IMG/VR virus record: IMGVR_UViG_3300031612_000025
Location: 1 to 36,221 of that record
Origin: a virus
Length of the DNA stretch: 36,221 bases
Reading direction: 5' to 3' (one strand)
Positions within the stretch are counted from its first letter, which is position 1; each line of letters begins with the position of its first letter. Of this stretch, positions 7,659 to 12,599 are shown piece by piece. Under the pieces are notes generated by a model. The model did not search any database, had not been told where the DNA came from, and saw nothing but the letters and a program-made list of their open reading frames with translations. Position numbers and translations under genes: made by a program.

Positions 7659-7898
7659 CTATTTCCCTTTCGTCGTTATTATGCCTGGTTTGTCAGGCAC
7701 CCCACGCAGAGTTGGTAGTCGCGGAGGTTTGCCTTCCGCTACATCTTGTTTCCTTTGGTAATGTAAAACAAGATCGTTTGCGTGCTGTTTAGCAAGAACC
7801 CAATGTTCAAACGACCTACCATCGGCAGTCATCCACACCGGCTTATAAACAGGTACTTGTGTCTCTTCTACTTTGGACCAATCTGTTTCATCTATCAT
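7659..7898 (-). CDS. Hypothetical protein in recombination block
   Basis: 79 residues from ATG at 7898 (MIDETDWSKVEE). I chose this over the ATG at 7913 because GGGAAG lies just upstream and the overlap with the nuclease gene drops to 11 bases. It contains VPVYKPVWMTADGRSFEHWVLAKQHAND, where the ADGRSFEHWVLAKQHA stretch recalls small phage proteins that read like a zinc-less DNA-binding helix. The C-terminus is basic and Pro-rich. It abuts the annealing protein gene. Function unknown. Confidence 0.6.
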   Translation of the reverse strand: MIDETDWSKVEETQVPVYKPVWMTADGRSFEHWVLAKQHANDLVLHYQRKQDVAEGKPPRLPTLRGVPDKPGIITTKGK

Positions 7899-8751
7899 TG
7901 ACTTCCCTTTCATCTAACATAAGTTGAACTGATGTTTCTTTAATATTTGTAACCCCTGTAGGCAAAGTCGCACACAAAGCGTTGTATCGACAGAACCGAC
8001 ACCGCCACGGCTGAGTCTTAGAATCAGGATACGGAACATTCTCCACCAGACCATAATCCGGCACGTACCGTTCAGGTATCTGCTCCTGCTCTAACACCAT
8101 CGTAGCTATATCGGTGATGCGTTTAGCCTCCTCGTGTGCAAGCTCCCTAGCTGTGGCCCCGTTCTGACCCGGCGCATGCTGATCTAAGTCCAGCACCCAC
8201 TCAATAGTTTGCCCCATCTGAGTCGCGTCCTTGCCGTAGCTACTATCTTTACACAAGTACACAAGATGGATAGAACGTGCATTAATGTTTGGGTCAAGCG
8301 CATACATGGCTGCTTGGGCAAGCTCGTGTTTCTCCGGCACGTTATCTTTGCGAGCCAGTTTGAAACCGAAACTAGTTTTGCTTTTAAGCTCCCAAATAAC
8401 GCCATACCCCCACTCATCCTTGTAAACCCCATCAGCATTGCCGCTAATGTTGTAGCCAAGTGGGCGTAAGTCGATAGGCACTTCGCTGTCCATCTTCCAC
8501 ACAGACTCCATAGCCGTCTGAGTCAACTCGTGTAACGCTGTGCCAATATGGAAAGCAAGCAGAGTCTTAGAGTCCAGAGGGTCAGACTCAGGAAGGTCCA
8601 ACATAGTTAAACCTATTTGGCGTGAGCATGAACCAGACATTGAGCCACGACCAGCAGTCCCGAACGCAGTAAGCTTCGGCCCTTCTTCTACCCGCTTGTC
8701 ATGCAGGTACGTGAAGTAGGCGTTAAGTGTCCTGTTAGAGCTAACCATCAA
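7888..8751 (-). CDS. Cas4/RecB-like PD-(D/E)XK exonuclease with Fe-S cysteines
   Basis: 287 residues. GTALHE (His74), GNADGV (Asp107), IWELKSKT (Glu121, Lys123) and QAAMY (Gln146, Tyr150) are RecB-family nuclease motifs I-IV plus the QxxxY motif. Cys42 in SGSCSRQIG and the C-terminal cluster Cys251, Cys254 and Cys260 match the four cysteines that hold the 4Fe-4S cluster in Cas4 and AddB nucleases. No CRISPR array or cas1/cas2 is present, so this is the phage recombination exonuclease type. It probably resects ends for the annealing protein. It overlaps the gene upstream by 11 bases. Confidence 0.85.
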   Translation of the reverse strand: MMVSSNRTLNAYFTYLHDKRVEEGPKLTAFGTAGRGSMSGSCSRQIGLTMLDLPESDPLDSKTLLAFHIGTALHELTQTAMESVWKMDSEVPIDLRPLGYNISGNADGVYKDEWGYGVIWELKSKTSFGFKLARKDNVPEKHELAQAAMYALDPNINARSIHLVYLCKDSSYGKDATQMGQTIEWVLDLDQHAPGQNGATARELAHEEAKRITDIATMVLEQEQIPERYVPDYGLVENVPYPDSKTQPWRCRFCRYNALCATLPTGVTNIKETSVQLMLDEREVNDR

Positions 8752-9082
8752 AAGCCACGTAACTATCTACGTCCCCTTCGATGGTGTGATTGTTGGCTGC
8801 TGCTGAAAGCGCCGCCGCAGCTTTATGTAGAGTCTCTGGACTCATGTAAATCTTTGTGTGTGAGACCGGCCACATGGCAGCGTCGTCAATCTCAATGATA
8901 AATGCGTATGTCATAGCCCGTCTATCCATTTTGATTTCTGGTGGTGTCACTTCGACACGGGCTTTACATGTCCCCTCGTCTGGTTCCGACACTATGATCT
9001 TATCCATGTTCAGCGCATTCATCGTCGAATTCAACGACATGGCATTCAGTGTGAAGTGTTGTTTGTTGTATCCTAGTCGCAT
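8741..9082 (-). CDS. Hypothetical early protein, first gene after an internal promoter
   Basis: 113 residues. The protein has a beta-rich centre (DKIIVSEPDEGTCKARVEVTPPEIKMDRRAMTYAFIIEIDD) and an alanine-rich C-terminal helix (LHKAAAALSAAAN). No family is recognised. AAGGGTAAGGG precedes the ATG and gives a strong ribosome site. A TATAAT box lies about 43 bases upstream of the start codon, so this gene probably begins a separate leftward transcript carrying the nuclease-annealing-SSB block. It overlaps the nuclease start by 11 bases. Confidence 0.65.
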   Translation of the reverse strand: MRLGYNKQHFTLNAMSLNSTMNALNMDKIIVSEPDEGTCKARVEVTPPEIKMDRRAMTYAFIIEIDDAAMWPVSHTKIYMSPETLHKAAAALSAAANNHTIEGDVDSYVAFDG

Positions 9083-9124
9083 TCCCTTACCCTTCGTTCG
9101 TTTAGTTAATTACATTACCTACCT

Positions 9125-9130
9125 ATTATA
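9125..9130 (-). promoter_or_regulatory. -10 box (TATAAT) for the leftward recombination block
   Basis: Read on the minus strand, TATAAT occupies 9130-9125 in the 60-base gap between the lysozyme-like gene and the gene starting at 9082. It lies in an AT-rich tract with a ribosome site and ATG downstream. No good TTGACA is seen at 16-18 bases upstream, so an activator such as a WhiB protein may be needed. Confidence 0.5.
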
Positions 9131-9142
9131 TACACATAATGT

Positions 9143-9475
9143 TCACTTTGGGGAGCATACCCAAGGACTCCACCCTCCCATTCTCTCGTAAATCAGATAA
9201 GCCATCTCAATGTTTGAGTCAACTTCGTATCTGTCTTCCCACAATTCTGGGTACTCAGCCGCCCAGTAGAAATCGTTAATCTGGAAGATCCCAACGTCTA
9301 CTGAACCACTAGTGTTCACATTGTAGGCAGTGGGAAGCAAGCGAGATTCACACCATGCCACCTCAACAGCTTCCGATATAGGCCACGGCTGCTGTTCTAT
9401 GCGGTGTATCACAAGCTCTTGTTGATTTCCACCCATAGATAGCAGATCAACGAGAAGCCACACAAGGTACTTCAT
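9143..9475 (-). CDS. Lysozyme/lytic-transglycosylase-like protein with N-terminal hydrophobic segment
   Basis: 110 residues. AWCESRLLPTAYN, then SVDVGIFQINDFYW, then NIEMAYLIYERMGGWSPWVC is the lysozyme/SLT-like fold signature. Glu43 in CESR is the expected catalytic acid, GIFQIN is the conserved core, and Cys42 and Cys107 could form a disulfide. The N-terminus (MKYLVWLLVDLLSMGG) is hydrophobic and may be a signal or signal-arrest sequence. It cleaves, or binds, peptidoglycan glycan chains. It is unusual in an early regulatory operon; an amidase endolysin lies elsewhere (36115). It starts on an ATGA overlap with the gene before it. Confidence 0.75.
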   Translation of the reverse strand: MKYLVWLLVDLLSMGGNQQELVIHRIEQQPWPISEAVEVAWCESRLLPTAYNVNTSGSVDVGIFQINDFYWAAEYPELWEDRYEVDSNIEMAYLIYERMGGWSPWVCSPK

Positions 9476-9690
9476 TTATACCCTCGCGCACGCATGATCT
9501 CCTGCTTAGTGAAAGCGTAACCCATGTCATAACCGCCTCTACTCGCAGAGCCAGACCCTTTACGACGTTTCTTGTCAGAAGAGATTCTCTTCTCTGCCCG
9601 GAGGTCCCACGCAGCAAGACACCCATCACACCTGCAACCCAGAGAATACTGATTCGCATTGGGTACCCCTCCACACCTACTATTCTTCAT
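9472..9690 (-). CDS. Small Cys-rich basic protein
   Basis: 72 residues. The N-terminal half has Cys6 and the cluster GCRCDGC within YSLGCRCDGCLAAWDLRAEKR, a short motif often seen in small actinophage proteins and beside HNH or zinc-binding domains. The C-terminal half is basic (SDKKRRKGSGSASRGG). It could bind a metal, but a full zinc finger is not complete in view. AGAAGGGACGAC precedes the ATG. It overlaps the acidic gene upstream by 11 bases and the lysozyme-like gene by 4. Confidence 0.6.
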   Translation of the reverse strand: MKNSRCGGVPNANQYSLGCRCDGCLAAWDLRAEKRISSDKKRRKGSGSASRGGYDMGYAFTKQEIMRARGYK

Positions 9691-9817
9691 TGTCGTCCCT
9701 TCTTCGTGTGTACTCTTCGTCCGCTTTCATAGCTTCATAATCATCCCGGTCGAACTCCAACAAGTCTTCGTCGCAGTCCCACACATCGTCTGGCTCTAGC
9801 CACGCATCATAACTCAT
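9680..9817 (-). CDS. 45-residue highly acidic protein
   Basis: Reads MSYDAWLEPDDVWDCDEDLL, then EFDRDDYEAMKADEEYTRRRDDNEE. About 20 of 45 residues are Asp or Glu. It starts on an ATGA overlap with the WhiB stop and ends 11 bases inside the next gene, so the spacing strongly supports translation. No domain is recognised. Short acidic phage proteins often act as inhibitors or DNA mimics, but that is only a possibility here. Confidence 0.6.
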   Translation of the reverse strand: MSYDAWLEPDDVWDCDEDLLEFDRDDYEAMKADEEYTRRRDDNEE

Positions 9818-10083
9818 AGCCAGTAATCCAATGTCAGTTCCTTCTTGTTCTGATACTTAGGATTAGCAGAGATAATCACACGTCGCTTACGATGTGACAG
9901 CCCGCCCCACACGCCAAGCACACGATTCTCTACCGCATAGTCCAAGCATTCCGCAGTGATGGCGCATCTACCACACATACGTTCGATATACTTACGCTCT
10001 CCTGGCCCGTAATGCCCACGGGCAGGAAAGAACAATTCAGTGTCTTCATCTTTGCACTCAGCAAGATGCCAATTAGTTCCCAT
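9814..10083 (-). CDS. WhiB-like Fe-S transcription regulator
   Basis: 89 residues from ATG at 10083. NWHLAEC (Cys10), then MCGRCAITAEC (Cys37, Cys40, Cys46), then GVWGGLSHRKRRVI is a full WhiB signature: four cluster ligands, the GVWGG turn and the basic DNA-contact tail. I chose 10083 over an ATG at 10119 because GAGAGGGG lies 7 bases upstream, while 10119 has none. It is the first gene of the leftward operon and probably regulates early transcription with the host sigma factor. The second, more divergent WhiB is near the operon end. Confidence 0.92.
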   Translation of the reverse strand: MGTNWHLAECKDEDTELFFPARGHYGPGERKYIERMCGRCAITAECLDYAVENRVLGVWGGLSHRKRRVIISANPKYQNKKELTLDYWL

Positions 10084-10109
10084 AAGGGTACCCCTCTCTT
10101 TCACACTAG

Positions 10110-10138
10110 AACATACCATTAACCAGTAGGTTCAGCAA
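10110..10138 (-). promoter_or_regulatory. Probable leftward promoter for the whiB operon
   Basis: On the minus strand TTGCTG (10138-10133) and TATGTT (10115-10110) are separated by exactly 17 bases, followed by the ribosome site and ATG at 10083. The -35 box is weak and lies inside a repeated element, which suggests control by a bound protein. Confidence 0.45.
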
Positions 10139-10154
10139 ACCAGTTCAGCCAAAC
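10129..10154. repeat. Tandem operator-like repeat over the whiB -35 region
   Basis: On the minus strand two near copies lie side by side: GTTTGGCTGAACT and GTTTGCTGAACC. GGTTTGCTGAAC differs by one base from GGTTTGCTTAAC in the dyads at 12489-12504, so this may be a further binding site of the same regulator. Confidence 0.5.
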
Positions 10155-10172
10155 AAAAAATAAAACCTTCCC

Positions 10173-10191
10173 TCACGACCGGGTGTCGTGA
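10173..10191 (-). terminator. Hairpin upstream of the whiB operon with leftward U-rich tail
   Basis: TCACGAC (10173-10179) pairs perfectly with GTCGTGA (10185-10191) around CGGGT. Read leftward it is followed by GGTTTTATTTTTT, so it could end leftward transcripts coming from the right before the whiB promoter. Confidence 0.5.
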
Positions 10192-10192
10192 T

Positions 10193-10231
10193 AGTGAACT
10201 CCGGGGGCGAGCCCCCCTTCGTTCACTTTTT
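10193..10231 (+). terminator. Strong hairpin with T-run
   Basis: AGTGAAC pairs with GTTCACT and, inside it, GGGGG pairs with CCCCC around CGAG. TTTTT follows at 10227-10231, so it works as a rightward intrinsic terminator. With the neighbouring hairpin it insulates the leftward early operon from the module to the right. Confidence 0.65.
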
Positions 10232-10232
10232 C

Positions 10233-10316
10233 GTTAGGCCAGCTTAACTCAAAGTGTAAGCTCCCTTAACACGACTTGTTAGGTAGGGTTAACACGATCT
10301 GTTAGGGTTGCTTAAC
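10233..10316. repeat. Left cluster of GTTAGG/CTTAAC dyad repeats (putative operators)
   Basis: GTTAGGCCAGCTTAAC (10233-10248) and GTTAGGGTTGCTTAAC (10301-10316) are 16-base imperfect palindromes: GTTAGG and the complement of CTTAAC differ at one base. Between them lie two 19-base direct repeats, CTTAACACGACTTGTTAGG (10265-10283) and GTTAACACGATCTGTTAGG (10288-10306), 23 bases apart. Matching dyads lie at 12489-12573. A dimeric repressor or replication initiator site is the likely meaning. Confidence 0.65.
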
Positions 10317-10532
10317 ATCTGATCCTGCATAATCATACATTGACCTCTGCATAAAACATTTTTTTGTGAGCTGTTCAGCTGGCGCGAGCTCTCATTGATC
10401 TTCACCACTTTAAGCGTTTAGAGGTTTTGCACTGGTTCCCGGTATTAAAAGGAATGGGACGCGTGACTTTTACCGTGGCTAGATATGTGGCAGAATTAGA
10501 GAGCGACATTCAACTACCAGAAAGAATCAACA
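10317..10532. other. Non-coding leader between repeats and acidic coiled-coil gene
   Basis: About 216 bases without a convincing gene. It contains two CTGCATAA copies (10325-10332 and 10347-10354), a run of seven T at 10361-10367, and the inverted arms GAGCT/AGCT around 10368-10391. CATCTGAT plus CTGCATAA also occurs at 12459-12484. A rightward promoter for the gene at 10533 should lie here but no clear -35/-10 pair is seen. A short open frame (10454-10594) overlaps the next gene and was not called. Confidence 0.4.
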
Positions 10533-10949
10533 ATGCAAACTTACACGAACATAGAAATAGACGACGACGAGATCTGGGAGGCGGTAAGCGTTAACGTTAA
10601 CGACTCAATTAGTGAGCAAGTGCCGGAACACTTGACCGAGATCGAGAACCGGGCAGAATGGCTAGAGGAGAAATATTCGGAACTTAACTATCGGACCGAT
10701 GAACTCGAAGACCACGAAACGGAGGACCACGAAATCCGGATAACCGATTCTGAGTCTCAGATCGAGGAGCTTAGCGAGAAAGTCGAGGAACTAACCATGA
10801 CTTTACAACCTTGGGAAATAATCGAGGAGCTTAACCAGAAAGTTGAGGAGCTATCAGAGCAACTGCAACGAATAAAGCAGCTAATCCCCCGCGACATAAT
10901 TGAGACCATTCTTCGGGATCTATTGGCCGAAGCAAGAATCACATTATGA
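10533..10949 (+). CDS. Acidic coiled-coil early protein
   Basis: 138 residues, with a Glu/Asp share above one quarter. After an N-terminal segment (MQTYTNIEIDDDEIWEAV) the protein is nearly continuous helix with heptad-like Leu/Val/Ile, including a duplicated block EELSEKVEEL and EELNQKVEELSEQL (about 88-112). The C-terminus (DIIETILRDLLAEARITL) is amphipathic. The start IEIDDDEIWE resembles small proteins of aquatic phages, but no function is known. Its stop overlaps a microprotein start by 4 bases (ATGA). It heads the rightward accessory module. Confidence 0.7.
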   Translation: MQTYTNIEIDDDEIWEAVSVNVNDSISEQVPEHLTEIENRAEWLEEKYSELNYRTDELEDHETEDHEIRITDSESQIEELSEKVEELTMTLQPWEIIEELNQKVEELSEQLQRIKQLIPRDIIETILRDLLAEARITL

Positions 10950-11062
10950 GCGGGTGCGAAGACTTCGCGGCTTACTCGTGCTCAGTTGATAGCCCGATAG
11001 CTACTGAGTGGGCGGTTGGAATAGTGGCACTAGCTATTTGCCTAGTGTGGGTTCTGTCATGA
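10946..11062 (+). CDS. 38-residue single-pass membrane microprotein
   Basis: Reads MSGCEDFAAYSCSVDSPIAT, then EWAVGIVALAICLVWVLS. The N-terminal half has two Cys; the C-terminal half is one transmembrane helix. The start is on an ATGA overlap with the coiled-coil gene and its own TGA overlaps the next ATG by 4 bases, so both ends are coupled. No family is recognised. Superinfection exclusion, holin-like or membrane-signalling roles are possible, none shown. Confidence 0.6.
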   Translation: MSGCEDFAAYSCSVDSPIATEWAVGIVALAICLVWVLS

Positions 11063-11214
11063 TTCTAATGGCTTTAATTATTGCCGGGTTTTGCGGAGCC
11101 ATTCACTTCGACGACTATCGCGATAAGCGACACGCTGAGAAGTGGCAACGTTTACTAGATACAGAACACAACGGAAATCTAAACCCTTACGACTATGAAC
11201 TGGAGAGTAACTAG
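11059..11214 (+). CDS. 51-residue membrane-anchored microprotein
   Basis: Starts at ATG 11059 on the ATGA overlap. An N-terminal hydrophobic helix (MILMALIIAGFCGAIHF) is followed by a charged tail (DDYRDKRHAEKWQRLLDTEH...YDYELESN). A GTG at 11008 would extend it but overlaps the neighbour by 55 bases. It pairs with the microprotein just before it: two adjacent single-helix membrane proteins with coupled starts. Function unknown. Confidence 0.6.
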   Translation: MILMALIIAGFCGAIHFDDYRDKRHAEKWQRLLDTEHNGNLNPYDYELESN

Positions 11215-11616
11215 ATGGCAATAATGACAGATCAGGAGATGAACCGAGCGGACCTTATCGCTACTCATGAAATGCTTAAACGGTGGGAGGACTTGCCGAC
11301 TTACAGTGAAGAGGAGGACGACGAGAACACACTCCAACATCAGATAGAGAACGTATTGGAGATTAAGATATTCGCGGAGCTATCGTTAGTTAATGTTGAT
11401 AGCTGGATCATGAAAGGTGCCGAGCTTCTGACAACGTTCGGCGGTCCTACTATCCGTGTCGAGGTTCCGTTCTTTTTCGACTACATAGAGATAAGCGTTG
11501 CGTCGTGGGGATCTCGCGCAGTCGATACTTTTCCGGGACTCGACAATCTCAAGCACTACCTCATCGAGCTAGCTGACAACTGGCACACTGACGAAATCGA
11601 GGGACCACTCCATTAA
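11215..11616 (+). CDS. Hypothetical early protein
   Basis: 133 residues. The N-terminal half is acidic and helical (HEMLKRWEDLPTYSEEEDDENTLQHQIENVLEIKIFAELSL); the second half is beta-rich (PTIRVEVPFFFDYIEISVASWGSRAVDTF). It starts directly after the TAG of the previous gene; an ATG at 11224 is an alternative. GGAG lies 9 bases upstream. No family is recognised. It ends the rightward module just before a terminator. Confidence 0.65.
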   Translation: MAIMTDQEMNRADLIATHEMLKRWEDLPTYSEEEDDENTLQHQIENVLEIKIFAELSLVNVDSWIMKGAELLTTFGGPTIRVEVPFFFDYIEISVASWGSRAVDTFPGLDNLKHYLIELADNWHTDEIEGPLH

Positions 11617-11647
11617 CCAACTAGATATAGATAACTAAGCAAGTGGA

Positions 11648-11682
11648 AGAGTCCCGGCCTAACGTCGGGACTCTCTCGTTTT
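11648..11682 (+). terminator. Intrinsic terminator of the rightward accessory module
   Basis: AGAGTCCCG (11648-11656) pairs perfectly with CGGGACTCT (11666-11674) around a 9-base loop, followed by CTCGTTTT. It lies 31 bases after the stop at 11616. Confidence 0.8.
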
Positions 11683-11696
11683 GCTCCGGCTGTATG

Positions 11697-11805
11697 GCAT
11701 CCTAAGCGAAACGCGTTTCCCTAGCTCGATCTAGCTCGACCAACAAAAGCACGCCGAGCCGGAAGAATTGAGCCGATACGCTCCGCTCCTAAAGCATCCT
11801 AAGCG
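11697..11805. repeat. 12-base direct repeat and palindrome in an intergenic stretch
   Basis: GCATCCTAAGCG occurs at 11697-11708 and again at 11794-11805. The first copy runs into a perfect 12-base palindrome GAAACGCGTTTC and is followed by TAGCTCGA twice; the second runs into AAGCGCTT. This 11683-11840 stretch between two terminators holds no gene that I can see. It could be a protein-binding region. Confidence 0.5.
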
Positions 11806-11840
11806 CTTTGCAAGACCCAACGGTATGAAGACACCACCCC

Positions 11841-11876
11841 AAAAATAGGAAAGGACCAGCCCCGGAGGACTGGCCC
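11841..11876 (-). terminator. Intrinsic terminator of the leftward pair 11895-12369
   Basis: On the minus strand GGGCCAGTCC pairs with the following GGGCTGGTCC around TCCG with mismatches, then TTTCCTATTTTTGG follows. It lies 19 bases after the stop of the leftward gene ending at 11895. Confidence 0.65.
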
Positions 11877-11894
11877 AATTTGAAACCTAATTAG

Positions 11895-12152
11895 CTAGGC
11901 AGGCAGAACACAAGCCTCGAACGACTTCGAGCCGTGACGATCCATGACGTTGTTAAGAGTTCTAATCTGCTCAAGGATCTCGTCGCGTTTCTTACCCTCA
12001 TTAATCACAGCATCCTCTAGAACCAGTAACCAGTCCCACACCTCACCCTCTAAAGCGAGTGGCCCATCTTCGATCTCTGCTTTTAGATAGTCAGCAATAC
12101 TCTCGAACTGGTTAATTCTCCAGTTGTAACTATTGGCTATGTGTTCGCTCAT
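11895..12152 (-). CDS. Hypothetical helical protein of the leftward pair
   Basis: 85 residues, mostly helical and acidic (IADYLKAEIEDGPLALEGEVWDWLLVLEDAV, then KKRDEILEQIRTLNNVMDRHG). GGAGAG lies 6 bases before the ATG, so the start is well supported. It overlaps the preceding leftward gene by 23 bases and ends before a terminator. No family is recognised. Confidence 0.6.
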   Translation of the reverse strand: MSEHIANSYNWRINQFESIADYLKAEIEDGPLALEGEVWDWLLVLEDAVINEGKKRDEILEQIRTLNNVMDRHGSKSFEACVLPA

Positions 12153-12369
12153 TGATCTCTCCGTCGCTAGTTGATAACCGAACCTTAGCAGTAACTAGCT
12201 CAGAACGCGAAACATTAAACAATGACGGACAAACACTAAGCAAGTCGAATAGCTCCTCACTAAGCAAGGGGAGCCCTAACCGGTCGCAAACAATCGCTCT
12301 AGAACTTTCGAATATGTCGGGTAGATAAGTCATGACAAGAACGGTAACGACACCACTACCCAAGAACAA
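12130..12369 (-). CDS. Hypothetical small protein of the leftward pair
   Basis: 79 residues from TTG at 12369, which has AAGG 7 bases upstream; an ATG at 12333 (MTYLPDIFESS) is possible but has no ribosome site. The longer form has a hydrophobic N-terminus (MFLGSGVVTVLVMTYLP). The body contains LGLPLLSEELFDLLSVCPSLF, a helical segment. A TAATAT box near 12390 on the minus strand could be the promoter. No family is recognised, and the gene is only moderately supported. Confidence 0.45.
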   Translation of the reverse strand: MFLGSGVVTVLVMTYLPDIFESSRAIVCDRLGLPLLSEELFDLLSVCPSLFNVSRSELVTAKVRLSTSDGEINERTHSQ

Positions 12370-12458
12370 TGGGCAACCTTACCCACCACATATTACTAGT
12401 CTCGTCTCTCCATGTTGGGTTCACTCTGTGTGGTTGTTCAGATCCGGTACCCGGTATG

Positions 12459-12573
12459 CATCTGATTGTATAAATACTGCATAAAGATGTTAGGTTTGCT
12501 TAACAGGGTACGGTAGGCTTGCTTAACAAAAGGCGTACGGCACCCCATACAACAAGTGTTAGGCAACCTTTAC
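12459..12573. repeat. Right cluster of GTTAGG/CTTAAC dyad repeats (putative operators)
   Basis: CATCTGAT (12459-12466) and CTGCATAA (12477-12484), both also present at 10316-10354, are followed by GTTAGGTTTGCTTAAC (12489-12504), GGTAGGCTTGCTTAAC (12512-12527) and a weaker copy GTTAGGCAACCTTTAC (12558-12573). These bracket the 10.5-12.4 kb module together with the left cluster. The spacing of the first two copies is 23 bases, the same as for the two 19-base repeats on the left. Confidence 0.65.
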
Positions 12574-12599
12574 AGAACCCGGTCATGTGCCTTGCCCCC

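Noticed and set aside
7888-8751. CRISPR-associated Cas4
   Set aside because: Motifs are Cas4-like, but there is no repeat array or cas1/cas2; the neighbours are an annealing protein and SSB, so it is a recombination nuclease.
9447-9674. 75-codon minus-strand frame overlapping the Cys-rich gene
   Set aside because: Out of frame with the coupled chain of starts and stops; no ribosome site.
10454-10594. 46-codon frame MGRVTFTVARYVAELESD...
   Set aside because: AAGGA touches the ATG with no spacing, and its last third overlaps the better-supported coiled-coil gene in another frame.
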